Part shown: in pieces, positions 10,290 to 20,985 of the stretch
Layout of the letters: each line of letters begins with the position of its first letter
Numbering within the stretch: position 1 is the stretch's first letter
Source: Cricetomys ansorgei
Taxonomy: Eukaryota > Chordata > Mammalia > Rodentia > Nesomyidae
DNA length: 64,000 nucleotides
Assembly (NCBI GenBank): GCA_026225945.1
Contig: JAMJFZ010003624.1
Coordinates: 6,858,001 to 6,922,000 of the forward strand
Reading direction: 5' to 3'
Translations under genes and position numbers: made by a program
Notes under the pieces: generated by a model
Told to the model about the DNA's origin: nothing
The model's input: the letters and a program-made list of their open reading frames with translations, nothing else
The model's database searches: none

Positions 10290-11201
10290 TTTTACAATTA
10301 GTTTATTGACGCACTTCGATATTCTGGTTATTCCTGAAGCTCACATATTCAGTCTTCTTGGAGGTATAGGAAATTCTATACTATTTTAATTGTTGAATGT
10401 CATGTCAGGTTTAACTCACTGGTACTCTGCGCTCAGGGAAACTTATGTAATAACGAATTTTCTTCCTGTCCTGGCTGTGAATTTAGTACTATTTTGCTTT
10501 AACATACTCACATCATGAGTCAATGTGGTGACATTGTCCTCAAGAAAATGACCTAAGCTGTAAGTCTTGAGGATTGATTAGACTGTAGGAGGTTTAAACA
10601 CTCTAGATTATAAGGAGGCCAAAACGATTCTGGTCTCAAAGACCAAGGACTGGTCATTGAATTAGCAAAAGAGTAAACTATCTTTTTCCCTGAACCAATG
10701 ACTACATCCTGAATCTATGTCTACATAATATTTTATAGCTCCAGATTGAAAACTAGAAAGTGAAACTAGTCATTAATTAGGTATATTCTTCAGTCAATGT
10801 AATCTCCTGTGTAAAAATGTGGTATAAATCACACATGTGTTTGTTTTACCTTTTTTTCTTTTGTTGAAATGGAAATTATTAGATCAATAGATGAGTGCAT
10901 TCATGTATTATATGGTAAAGGCGTACTTCATATGCATGGGTTCCCCAGATACTTAAGTAGCAGAGAAAAACAGGTACTTTGCATATTTAACAATGTGAAA
11001 TATCTTATTAATGAGGGCATCCTCTTGCATGAAATACAAAAATATTTTCATACACAAATTATTCCTACCAGTATAAGTAATTGATTCACCACAGATATTT
11101 TCATTAAACCATTAATTAGGGTCTATTGTATATTGTATTTGCTTTGAAGAGTATCATGGTTGAACTTTCTACTGATATCTCTGCACTCTTTTGTTTGCCA
11201 G
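10290..11201. other. Upstream flank of the V2R relic; exon 1 not found
   Basis: A V2R exon 1 (signal peptide and first part of the ligand domain) would be expected on the plus strand somewhere upstream. The only notable open frame (ATG at 10869 to 11084) does not resemble one. The sequence is AT-rich. Confidence 0.5.
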
Positions 11202-12515
11202 CTAAAGAATACCAAATTCTGGTATTTATTTTTGTCCTTGAGGAGATCAATAGTAACCCCATTCTTTTGCCCAACATATCTTTGGAAATTTTTACTTTGT
11301 CTTCCTATTGTGACACGGAGGCAACAGACAGAGACAAAATGTTGGAACTAAACAATGCTACCGTTCAAATCAATTACAACTGTCCAGATAGGAAATTCAC
11401 AGTAGCACTTTCAGGATCAATGTGGACAGCATCTGCTCCAATCGGGACATTTCTCCAGCTCTACCAAATCCCACAGGTAAAGTTATGTGAGATGAGCGAC
11501 AATAAAAACATGCATCCTTTGGTATAATTATCAAAAGAGAGAGCGCTGTGTTGCTGCATGTGTTGATTTATAGTGCTCAAAGGAGAAATAATCAGGAACT
11601 TGAGGAGATATCGCCATTTACTCTTTTGAAATTCATGAAATTATAGAAACATTAAATTGACTGTTACACAACCCTGATTATTCAGTATTCTTAACAATTG
11701 TTTGGAAACCAGGCTTGGTTTTCTTAATGGGAGTTCCATTCATATGCCATTAACCTGGTGCTTAACACAATGCAGATCATAGCTTTAGCTTCATGTGCAC
11801 CCTCTTTGGCTTCCTTTATTCTGTATCCTCAGCTCACTTACGGACCGTTTCATGCCTATCTGAGTGACCGTGACAAATTTCCTTATTTGTATCAAGTGGC
11901 CCGCAAGGACACATACCTTGCCCTAGCCATTGTCTCTTCCATGCTTTTTAACTGGATCTGGGTGGAGCTGGTCACATCAGATGATGAACAGGGTGTGCAG
12001 TTTATCTCAGCTATGAGAGAACATTCCCAGATAAATGGAATTTGTTTAGCCTGTACAAACGTGATTCCATTAAATATGGAATCATGCAGAAAAAGAAGAA
12101 ACGCAATTCATGATCAAGTTGTGACATCATCAACTAAAGTTATAATCATTTATGGAGACACACATCCTATTCTGTGTCTGAGCTTTCTATTATGGGAATA
12201 TTTAGGCACATGGAGGATCTGGGTCACAGCATCACAATTGGATGTTATCATAAATAAGAGAGATCTCACTCCTGACCCACTCTATGGGATGTTCAGCTTT
12301 TCACATTACCAGAATGAAATGTATGGATTAAAATCTTACATGCTGTGTATTAAGCCTACCAATTATCCAGATGACATCTCTGTGGGAAGACTTGGGTGGT
12401 TGCATTTTAATTGCTCAGTGTCACCACACTACACAAGGTAACTGTTCATCAGAAGTGTCATTGGAACGGCTGACAAATATGAGTTTTGATCTGGCCATGA
12501 GCGAAGCAAGTGAGG
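11202..12515 (+). pseudogene. Vomeronasal type-2 receptor (V2R, Vmn2r-like) pseudogene fragment
   Basis: V2Rs are class C G-protein-coupled receptors of vomeronasal sensory neurons with a large Venus-flytrap pheromone-binding domain. Two of the roughly six exons are present. Exon 2 (11202-11476) follows a TTTGTTTGCCAG acceptor, encodes VLEEINSNPILLPNISLE and ends QIPQ at a CAG|GTAAAG donor. After a 356-bp intron, exon 3 (11833 onward, acceptor CTGTATCCTCAG) encodes LTYGPFHAYLSDRDKFPYLY, a stretch like LAIVSSMLFNWIWVELVTSD, and VIIIYGDTHP, all typical of the ligand-binding domain. The exon junction (QIPQ|LTYGPF) is in phase 0, as in family members. The frame is open for about 202 codons of exon 3, then a shift gives TAA at 12439-12441. 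Residual similarity (CSSEVSLERL, FDLAMSEAS) continues in another frame to about 12515 and then stops. Exon 1, the cysteine-rich linker and the seven-helix exon are missing, so it cannot make a receptor. Confidence 0.93.
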
Positions 12516-12539
12516 ACTAAAGTAGAGGTTACATGTGCT

Positions 12540-12840
12540 GCAGGTGATAGAGCTGGAGAAGTGGGAAGAACTTAGCCCTTTGGAGTCTAGATAATTTCAC
12601 CAGGAGCTCAAGGTGTTTAATATAGACCTTTAGGATTTGATGATTGACTTCTGAAACCCATCCGATTTCATCATGAGCTTCAGGTTCTGTATACGGAGCT
12701 CTAAGATTTGATGTTAAGCCTGCTGGATTTGGGCTTGCTTTTGTCTGCCCCTTCCTTGATATGTGCCAATTCTTTCTTGGTGGAATAGGAATGTTTCCTC
12801 TGTGACATTCTATGTCCTTGACTACATCTTAAAGTGCATG
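12540..12840 (+). mobile_element. ERVL-type LTR (MLT2/MT2-like)
   Basis: Phrases such as GCTGGATTTGGGCTTGCTTT, TGCCAATTCTTTCTTGG and GACATTCTATG follow the order of the U5-side half of ERVL LTRs of the MLT2 group. It starts just after V2R similarity ends, so its insertion, or a deletion next to it, may have removed the rest of V2R exon 3. Confidence 0.55.
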
Positions 12841-13136
12841 TTTCCAACCACTGCAAGAATAACGTCTTATGTTCTCTAAACACAGAGAATATCTTTATTC
12901 ATTTTTGTATTAACTTTTTGCACAGTACATCTCTGGTTCTTTATAACTGCGTGCTAGTGAATGAATTGCCATTAGTACTGCTTTGCAGAAAAGTATTTTA
13001 TTTAGAGCTTGTAAGGTAAAACGGAGATAGCTTTTATTTCTCTACAAGAGCCAACCCAAACAGAAAACCTTTCTGGAAGTTGTTCTCGCTGCCTGTTGAT
13101 CATGAGAAATTGAAACGCTGCCTCAACTCACCGTTA

Positions 13137-13156
13137 GTCCACAAGGGGGCAGTGTT
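13137..13156 (+). promoter_or_regulatory. Strong CTCF-like motif
   Basis: GTCCACAAGGGGGCAGTGTT matches the CTCF core CCA(C/G)(C/T)AG(G/A)(G/T)GGC(A/G)(G/C) except A where the fifth base is usually a pyrimidine. It is not inside a recognised SINE. CTCF sites organise loops in antigen-receptor and receptor-cluster loci. Binding here is a prediction. Confidence 0.6.
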
Positions 13157-13546
13157 ACTTAGAAAAACTGAAAGAAACCGGCTCCTCAGCCCCTTCTCTG
13201 TCTCCAGGAGTGACGGCAGTTTCTTCATTCAGTAAAGAACTCAGGGTTTTTGCTTATTGCTGTGCTGACCAAGTAGGTTTATCAACTAGATATAGTTAAT
13301 AGTAGATTATAACCAGAAATATGGAAATAAGTCCAACCAAGGCTCTATTTTAAAAGATTAGCTGCTTAACTAACCTTGGGAAAGTCCGGGATCTATGGGC
13401 ATAGCTTCCATGTCTGTCAGATGGGGCATACATGGCCTCTGCTGCAGGCTTGCTCGGACACATAAAAATCTTCGCTTATGTAATTGCTAATACTATTTGG
13501 TTCCCTTAGGTAAGAGTTAAATTCAAGTTTTCTTTCATACTGTTAT

Positions 13547-13660
13547 GAAGGGTGTGTGTGTGTGTCTGTGTGTGTGTGTATGTGCATGTGCATTGAGTAC
13601 AGGGCTTCATGCATGCTAGGCAAACGCTCTAACGCTGAGCTATTTACCTGGCTGTTGTGG
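13547..13660 (-). repeat. TG repeat with ID-like SINE relic
   Basis: TG-rich microsatellite (13547-13585) followed by CATGCTAGGCAAACGCTCT and AACGCTGAGCTATTTACC, the reverse complement of an ID/tRNA-like core. Confidence 0.55.
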
Positions 13661-13847
13661 ATATTTTCTGAGTAAATGAGACATGTAGAATGGCAAAATA
13701 GACATATAACTGATTTGAGATTAACTGAATTTTGAAAGTACACTGCATGATTTTCAGTCTATACAAATGAGAAGAAAGCAAGAGGGTGGTTCTCGGAGGC
13801 CACCGGTGCTGTGGTAGGAAATCCAATGACATCTGTCAACACTCTGA

Positions 13848-14158
13848 CCTGAGGGAAGGAATTTAGGTAAGGAGGGCTTATTTCAGCTCATGGCTTCAGA
13901 GGGTACACTCCACCATGGTCCACGTACACAGCAGCTCTGTCCTTGGTGGCGGCAGCGTGTGGGGTCCTCACATCATGACTGTCCAGGACACAGAGAGCGT
14001 GAGCCTGGAACTAAAGACATAGCCTCAAGTCCAACTCAGTGACCCACTTCCACCAGCTAGGACCCCCATCCCAAGAGTTCCATAACCTCATAAAACCGTG
14101 TCAGCAGCGGGGACCAAGTGTCAAAACACGCGAGCCTCTGGGTGATGTTTCAGATAAA
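13848..14158 (-). mobile_element. MaLR-type LTR (ORR1/MT-like)
   Basis: It starts TTATTTCAGCTCATGGCTTC and runs through CCACCATGGTCC, TCCATAACCTCATAAAACC and GGGGACCAAGTGTCAAAACA. This is the reverse-complement order of rodent MaLR LTRs (AAATGTCCCC, then CACTTGGTCCCCA, then the 3' part). It is diverged and without coding sequence. Confidence 0.6.
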
Positions 14159-14280
14159 TACATTATTCTCATCTTTAAACATGTTTATTAATATAGATTT
14201 CCCCTATTCAGATTAATCATATTAGCTTGGGATATACAACAGCTTTATTGACCAAATGGTTATAAAATAAGATCTGCTAA

Positions 14281-14497
14281 GGCTGGAAAGATGGCTCAAC
14301 GGTTAAGAGCACAGGCTGCTCTTCCAGAGGACAAGGACCATGTGGGTGCAGTATGTGCAGAGGCCGGAAGAGGGCACCAGATTCCTTAGATCTGATTACT
14401 GATGGTTGTGAGCTGCCATGTGGATGTTGAGAACCCAACCCAGTTCCTCTGCAAAAGCAGCCAGTGCTCTTAAACATGGAGCCATCTCTCCAGCCCC
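14281..14497. repeat. Inverted pair of B2 SINE heads
   Basis: A plus-strand B2 head (14281-14332, GGCTGGAAAGATGGCTCAAC...) is followed after about 110 bp by a minus-strand B2 ending at 14497 (GGAGCCATCTCTCCAGCCCC). The two 52-bp arms pair at roughly four of five positions, so a transcript could form a long hairpin with an internal loop. Confidence 0.85.
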
Positions 14498-14499
14498 AT

Positions 14500-15125
14500 G
14501 GTTAAATTCTTAAGACATCTCTGTTTGTCTTGGAAACCACTTTCCTCACTGGATATGTGTTTTGAAAAGATTTTCTCCAAGACTGTGGCTTTGCCTTTTA
14601 TTTATTTAACATCATCTTTCATAGAACGAAGCTTTTTAAATTCAATGAAATCCAACATCAATTCTTCTTTCATGGACTGTGTCTTTGACGTCAGATATAA
14701 ACAGTGATTGCCAGGCTCACAGCCACCTAGAATTTCTCCTGTGCTCTTTTCTATTTTTGATTTTCAAAGTTGGGTCTATGATTCATCTTTTAGTTAAGTT
14801 TTCTGAAAGGTATCAAGTCTGTGTCTGTGTTTTAAAATACTTGAATGCATGTTCTACTCCTCTCAGTATCCACTTGCTGAAATAACGTTCTTTGTTGTTG
14901 TTAGCTGGTTCCATGGAGTTACGTTTGCATCTCAACCAAAGTTCAGATAACTTATTTGGGTGTATTCCTGGGTTTTCTACTCTGCTCCATTATGGTGAGT
15001 TCTGAAGTTGAGTAGCGATGGTCCTTTGGCTTTTTCCTTCTTCAACGTTCTGTTGGTTATTCTGGGTCCTTTGTTTTAACAAATAAACTGTGCTATGCTA
15101 AGCGGGTACACAAAAATCTTTCTAT
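14500..15125. other. Intergenic, nothing recognised
   Basis: AT-rich unique sequence; the open frames of 66-69 codons here have no recognisable features. Confidence 0.5.
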
Positions 15126-15129
15126 AATT

Positions 15130-15210
15130 GCCTGGGAGTTCTATAATAGCTCTAGGAGTTCAAGAACAGCCTGGGCTACAATAGTGAGAAAACCTCCAAA
15201 CAAACAAAAA
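15130..15210 (+). repeat. B1-like SINE relic
   Basis: CTAGGAGTTCAAGAACAGCC, then TGGGCTACAATAGTGAGAAAACC and a short A/C tail resemble the right end of a B1/proto-B1 element in plus orientation (split motif). The left half is lost. Confidence 0.5.
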
Positions 15211-15454
15211 TGTATCTAAGAGAAAACAGTTAAGGATGTAGTGGCTTTATGGCATCAAAGACACCTACATGCGGGAAAACAAGTCTTAGTGCTGAGATGT
15301 GGAACGAAGACTCCAATAAATGGAAGTCACAAAACTTGATGATGTTACGACGCTTCCCACGAAGGCAAAAGAAATGGGTATCACTCTGAATTTCCAAGGA
15401 GAGAGCATCAGTTGGACTTTTTGTGATTGTGGCGAGAACCCAAGAGACACTTGA

Positions 15455-15875
15455 AACGAGGAAAAGTTTATCGTGACTCAGGCCCCCCAGAAGTTTCAGT
15501 GAATAGTCACTGGGATCCGTGGCTAATGTGCCCATTGGTCGAAGGCCAGAACATCGTTGTCAGGAAGCATCTGTCAGGGCAAAGTGGCTCATTTCATGGT
15601 GGACAAGAGGGAAAGAGAAAGAGAGAAGGGGACCCCCCCTCCCCGACAAAATATTTTCCAGGACACCTCCGGGTGATCTACTTCCTGCAGCCAGGACCCA
15701 CATCCAGAAGTTTCTACCTCTTTCCAATAATGCCATTGGATGATGACTCTGTCCGTGGCTCGTGGCATTGGTCACGCTGGAGCTCTCGTGGTGTTATCAC
15801 TGGACACGCCAGGGGGGACCACGCCTTCAGTGTACGAGTCTCAGGGGCATTCTATATCTAGAACACAACAGGAAG
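15455..15875 (-). mobile_element. MaLR-type LTR, diverged
   Basis: The order AAGTTTATCGTGACTCAGG, AGAACATCGTTGTCAGGAAG, CATTTCATGGTGGACAAGAG, AAAGAGAAAGAGAGAAGGGG and CCAATAATGCCATTGGATGA follows a rodent MaLR LTR read backwards. A 144-codon plus-strand frame across it (15427-15861) is a chance product of this repeat. Confidence 0.55.
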
Positions 15876-16018
15876 GCATTGCAGTGCTTAGCAGGGAAGT
15901 TCTGATTTATACCTCAACCACCAAACTCCCGTGAGTTCTACTTTATGATCTTTTCTTGTTTTGTTAAAATGCTCTGTTATCGCTGTCCAGGATTCCTAGT
16001 GAAGATACTCTATTATTG

Positions 16019-16075
16019 TTGTGTATTGTGTGTGTGTGTGCGTGTGTGTGTGTGCGCGCGTGTGAGCGCTGTGAG
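16019..16075 (+). repeat. TG/CG microsatellite
   Basis: TG repeat interrupted by CGTG and GCGCGCG, an alternating purine-pyrimidine run able to adopt Z-DNA. Confidence 0.85.
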
Positions 16076-16084
16076 AGTGTGCTT

Positions 16085-16345
16085 GGAGACACAATGCCAA
16101 TATCAGTAGCTTCTTCTGTTGCACTCCACCTTATGTTTTGGGACAGTTGCTCACTGAGTCTGGAGCTTACTGATTGGCTAAACTGGCTGGCCAGAGAAAC
16201 TTCCCTACCCCCCCCCCATCTCCACCCCCAAGAGCTGGGATTACAAGCATGAACCATAACATGTGGCTTCTCATGTAAGTGCTGGGGACCCGAACTCAGG
16301 TCCTCAAGCCTGAGCAGAAAACACTTTTTCCACTGAGCTGAGCCA
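16085..16345 (-). repeat. B4 SINE (ID-B1 composite)
   Basis: It runs from GGGACAGTTGCTCACTGAG through GATTGGCTAAACTGGCTGGCC and GAGCTGGGATTACAAGCATG to GGACCCGAACTCAGGTCCTC and TGAGCTGAGCCATGGCCC (split motifs). This is the reverse order of a B4 element, with its B1-like right part and its ID-like head. Confidence 0.7.
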
Positions 16346-16349
16346 TGGC

Positions 16350-17760
16350 CCACCCTTCCCCTTTAATTTATGTTGATGGGACAATTTCCAAGTTGTCAGA
16401 AGGTGCATCTAAAGTCTTCCACGGAAAACCCAGATGGTTGGCTGCACTCAGAGCTAAAACACTGTCCCTGATTCTGCTATAAGTAGTCCACATTGTCGAT
16501 TCAAATTTCTCTAAGCAAACAGGACATGAAGGCCACTTGACAGACAAAAGGATATTAAATTGATGTTCAGCATCACCAATATCTCTTTTTTAGTGCTAGC
16601 ATGGATAGTTATCTCTAGATTTTTCTTTTTTAATGAGTAGTTCAGGAGATAAGGGTGTAGATCTTCTGGATCCATCCAGGAAAACCTAGATAAGGGTGAA
16701 GGGAGCTGTGACTCATTTACCAGAAGTGGACATGGCTGCATGGCGAAGGGTCTGTGGGAGCCTCATGTCTAGGGTGTGACACCCAGCCAAAATGAACTAT
16801 CTGACTTGGGATTAGCAGCGATGCCAGAGGGAGGCACTCGCTCTGACCAGGCTAACAAGGACACGCGTCTTTGCTCTCTGGAGAATTAGATAAAAGCGGA
16901 AACTTGAAGGACAGATGGCTTTAGAGTCTTCAACTGGTGTTTTATTTTTATTTTGAAGCCATTTCTGTCTGCTGGAAAAGTGCCAAGAACGGGGGGCGGG
17001 GGGGGGGGGGGAGTTCCAGGCAGCCCTTGCTAATGTTAACGACATCCAGACTCAGTGGGATGTTCAGAACCTGGTTGGTCTAGTGCTGTTCACTCAGACA
17101 TGCTGTTTTTTCTGGTCCGTTCTGCCTCGTCCTTTCTTTCTTGGTTCTAGGATCCAGTTCTTAGAACCCCTGAAATGCGTGGCTTCCCAGTCCCCAGTGT
17201 GACTTTTGATGAATACCGGTCAGTTATCTTATAGAATGTCTGTCAGTTTGGGTTTGTCTGATGTTTTCTCTTCCTTAGATTCTGGTTATGTGTTTTTGGC
17301 AGGAATGTCCTGTTGATGACTATATTTTCACCCACTAATTTTAGCACCTGCTGATCTTTCCGGCAGTAATGAATGTAGTGGGGTTCAAATGAAAATTCCC
17401 ATTTTTTCATTATTGGGGTTCTTACTAGGGAGACGTTATCTCTCCACTGTTCATCCCTGAGTTTGGACTTACAGACATTTTATTTAATGTAAAGGTTACA
17501 TTCTGTGTCCCCATAATGTTGTTCATATTTTTTTTGTTTGTTTTGTTTTAAAGCACTTCTTCACCTGTGGGTACCATTCTGATGTTGTTCCTGGCCCAAC
17601 TTGCATTTTCCCTACGACATCCCTAGAGCCAAGCAATTCTCTTTGTATTAGTGAGTCTTATTGGACCTCAAGATGTGAGCCCTGGAAATATGTATGGCCT
17701 CTAAGGCATCGTTGTCTGAAGCTCTTCTAATGGACAGAAGTAGGAAATGCATATGAGCAC
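16350..17760. other. Intergenic, nothing recognised
   Basis: Mixed unique sequence with a G13-type homopolymer tract (about 16990-17012). No gene or clear repeat is recognised. Confidence 0.5.
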
Positions 17761-17763
17761 ACA

Positions 17764-17766
<3 letters not shown>

Positions 17767-17821
<55 letters not shown>

Positions 17822-18110
17822 CATATATAATGCATATATGTTATTATATATTATTTTATATATAATATTATTATATTATATATTATATATAAGATATAAT
17901 ATATATATATTTATATGTAATATATTATATATAAATATAAATATATATTTATGAAATATATTTTTAAATATACATAATGAAATATAAAATGTATTTATAA
18001 ATGTATAAATTATGTGAATATATAAATATAAATAAATTTATATATATACATATGTATGTATATATATGTGTATATATATGTGTATATAAATATATATATA
18101 CCCGTTTATT
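17767..18110. repeat. (CT)n followed by long AT-rich low-complexity tract
   Basis: (CT)n at about 17767-17798 passes into (AT)n and then some 300 bp of almost pure A/T with many short palindromes (TATATAA-type). Read-through open frames in this block are artefacts. Confidence 0.95.
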
Positions 18111-18258
18111 TCTGTGCATGTGTATATCAATGTATCTGGAGTTCTATGGCTTCCTTCCACTTCCAAGTCCATGCGATACTGCAGGGCTTATTTGCAACTT
18201 CTTTCTCCACTCCTGGGACAGACTGGTCTACAGCTATTCACTTATTTGTCCAAACCTA

Positions 18259-18262
18259 AGAA

Positions 18263-18339
<77 letters not shown>

Positions 18340-18358
18340 TGTGTGTGTGTGTGTGTGT

Positions 18359-18392
<34 letters not shown>
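18259..18392. repeat. Compound microsatellite A-TA-GA-GT-GA
   Basis: A run of about 20 A passes directly into (TA)n, (GA)n, (GT)n and again (GA)n without interruption over about 130 bp. It is the A-rich tail side of the adjoining B1 and looks highly unstable. Confidence 0.95.
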
Positions 18393-18396
<4 letters not shown>

Positions 18397-18525
18397 CATT
18401 GTTTCACTGTGTAGCCTTGGCTGTCCTGGAGCATGATATGTAGACCAGGCAGGCTTTGAACTCACAGAAATCGGCTTGCCAGAGTGTTGGGTTTAAAGGC
18501 ATGCAACACCACACCTGGTCCCTGC
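18393..18525 (-). repeat. B1 SINE
   Basis: TTTCACTGTGTAGCCTTGGC, CTGTCCTGGAGC, TAGACCAGGCAGGCTTTGAA and GTTTAAAGGCATGCAACACC are in the order of a reverse-oriented 7SL-derived B1. It is moderately diverged. Confidence 0.85.
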
Positions 18526-18949
18526 CAGGCATATTTAAATGATTATAGAGTTATCAACCCATGCTCCTATGAGAAGTGGATTTACTAAAAGAGGTCACTA
18601 TTCATCTAGTTGCTTTGGCACAGTATGAAGTTTCCTAGTTATTGAGTTAGCTCCACCGCCCACATCGCCCACACTATAGCATTAACTTGTAGTACTTAAT
18701 TCCGTCTATTACTGTGGGTCCCATTTTGGGTTTTTTCCACATCCTGGTTGTATTTAATTATTATTTACTCTTTGGAAAACATATAGCAACACTAGGATTT
18801 TAAGAAGGAAAGCTCCCAGCTCATTCTTACAACTCTGCCCCCATCCTGTTAATCCTTTGTACTCATTCTTGGTAGATAATCAGCTTCTTTAGCTTCTGAG
18901 TTGTTTTTTGTTTGTTTGTTTTTCATAAAGGAGCATATGCGTCTGTATT

Positions 18950-19345
18950 TTCATATGTGCTTATTTCGTACACAAAAGTTAGCATATCATAGAAACTTTT
19001 TTTTGCATTTCCCTTTTTTCATTTAGCCCCAGAAAATGCATTTCCTAGAGATACAGCACTTAGCTTTTATAGCTGCCTAGTAATTCATGGAATGGATATA
19101 CCATCATTTATTTAGTTACTATTATTGGGATGGTTTTCAATAACGATACACACACAATAATTAAATGTAGATGTCTGTGCTTTCGGTGCTGCAGCTTCGA
19201 GGTGAGTTTCTGGAGGTGACATGGCTGGGTCCTGTTTGAGTTCCTTGGGAATTGCTTTTCCTGCTGAAGTACCGTGCCATCTGCATTCCCACTAGTGATG
19301 CAGGAGAATACCCATTTCCTCATGACCTTGCCAACACCATGAGCT
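18950..19345 (-). mobile_element. Ancient LINE-1 (L1M-type) relic
   Basis: AATTCATGGAATGGATATAC, a GGGATGGTTTTCAATAACG segment, CATTCCCACTAGTGATGCAG and CTTGCCAACACCATGAG follow the order of the 3' end of mammalian L1M elements in reverse orientation. No open frame survives. Confidence 0.55.
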
Positions 19346-19363
19346 GTTACTTCAGTGCCCAAA

Positions 19364-19497
19364 CCTGCAGGCACCCGGCCATCACACAGGCACCTGTGGC
19401 ATCAAGCAAGGCACTTGGACATCCCACAGGTACCCTGACATCACACAGGCACCAGGGCCTCCTGCAGATACCCGGACATTGTGTAGTTGCCCAGGGA
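19364..19497 (+). repeat. Degenerate 19-20 bp minisatellite
   Basis: About seven irregular units share the form CACAGGCACC(N)5-7CAT (for example CATCACACAGGCACCTGTGG, then CATCACACAGGCACCAGGGC). Unit length is 19-20 bp; outer units are the most diverged. Confidence 0.7.
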
Positions 19498-19502
19498 GTG
19501 TT

Positions 19503-19724
19503 TTATTTTTTTAATATTTAGTTTTATTTTATGTGTATGAGTTTTTTGCCTGCCTGTATGTCTGTGTACCATGTGTGTGCCTGGTGTCCACAGAATCCAG
19601 GCAAGGGTGTTATCCAACCCTGGAATTGGAGTTACAGACAGTTGTGAGCTGTTATGTAGAACTCAAATCTGGGTCCTCTGCAAGAACAGCAGGTCTCTTG
19701 ACCTCTGAGGTGTCTCTCCAGCCC
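19503..19724 (-). repeat. B3 SINE
   Basis: Starts TTTAATATTTAGTTTTATTT and passes through GAGTTTTTTGCCTGCCTGTA and GAGTTACAGACAGTTGTGAG to GTGTCTCTCCAGCCC. It is a nearly full-length B3 in reverse orientation. Confidence 0.85.
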
Positions 19725-20880
19725 AAGCTGGATGTTTCTAAGACTCTCACATGGGTTTTTGATTGCCCTGCTTTCCTTCACTGAACCCTTAAGGTAGATC
19801 TTTCCTTTTATTGCCTCAAACCCGAGATGTTGAGCTTGGCAGCATTTACAATGGAGGATAGGAACCTCCCTCCCCCATTCACACAAACCGAACCTTTCAT
19901 TTTAGAGAACCATGCCCACACAATGAACAAGTAGCACCAGTGTCCTCTTCCTGCTGCCAGGGGTGCAGATTTGGATGGCATTGTACGACATTTAACTCCT
20001 GGAGAAACAATGGCACTTCGGTGCCAACAGAAAAGCAAATAGGTGTTTGGCGTGAGTAATGGTGCTTTCCCACTTGGGTCTTTCATCTTGTGGTGTGCTG
20101 TTTGCTTATGATCTGTGCACTCTGTCACGCAGTCGACATCAAAGGTGAATGGCATTCTGCGGGTAAGGGTTTTATATAATGCCTTCCCATTCTTGTCAAA
20201 CACTCTCCGCCCAACTTGTTCTTGAAGCTAATGTTGGATGTGCATCCTTAAGGATGATGAAAACATGCCAGTCTCTTAGAGCTCTAGTCCTAAAGGACTG
20301 TCAGGTGACCTTCAGATTTCCAAAACGGGCATCAATATTGTATACACACAGGACGGGGAGGGGTCATACAGAGATAAAGAAGCCATATCTTGCTCTTAAC
20401 TACCTGCTGTCCAGAAGGGACAAAAGAGTAGTAATGAGGGCTGCCATGTCCAGCATTCCTGCTATGTATGAGGCTGCAGTCTTTACCGTAGTTCTAAAAG
20501 ACACTAAGTCTCCCAGGAGGGTCTCCTGTTAAGGGTGAGGAAAGTCCAACCTAGTGCGTTGCAATCACTTGTTAAAGAAACAGAGATGCTGAATGTCAGT
20601 TCTGTCCAGTGTTTGAGTCCATGCTGCCCTTTATTCAACCACTTTGGCTCAGTGTCTGCAAGACAGTAACAACCAACTGTGATACCATCTGTGATAGTTA
20701 TTGTTAGAGCAACATCTACGAGGATGTAGGCACATGAATGAAAAGAGAGAGGAGCTGATTCTATCACCACACAAAGACCAGAAGTCTACATTATACTGAA
20801 GATAAAGGGGACATAGCTGAGTGGCAATAAACCACTAGAGGTTTATTACCTCTAGTAATAAATAACTAATCTAGAGGACT
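19725..20880. other. Intergenic, nothing recognised
   Basis: Unique sequence; several open frames of 80-130 codons on both strands show no recognisable domain, signal peptide or splice framing. Confidence 0.5.
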
Positions 20881-20885
20881 GTTGG

Positions 20886-20985
20886 AGGGGTGGGGGTGAG
20901 ATGGTTCAGCAGGCAAAGGCCCCTGCTGCCAAGCCTGATGAACTGAGTTCAATCTACACCATAGAAGGAGAGAGCCAGTTTCATG
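20886..20985 (+). repeat. B3-type SINE fragment
   Basis: GTGAGATGGTTCAGCAGGCA, AAGGCCCCTGCTGCCAAGCC and GAACTGAGTTCAATCTACAC form the 5' head of a B3 SINE. It is cut off where the LINE-1 begins. Confidence 0.75.

Noticed and set aside
15427..15861. 144-codon frame
   Set aside because: It lies within a MaLR-type LTR read antisense.
17767..18443. Long open frames rich in Tyr/Ile or Ser/Leu
   Set aside because: Translations of AT, GA and GT microsatellites.
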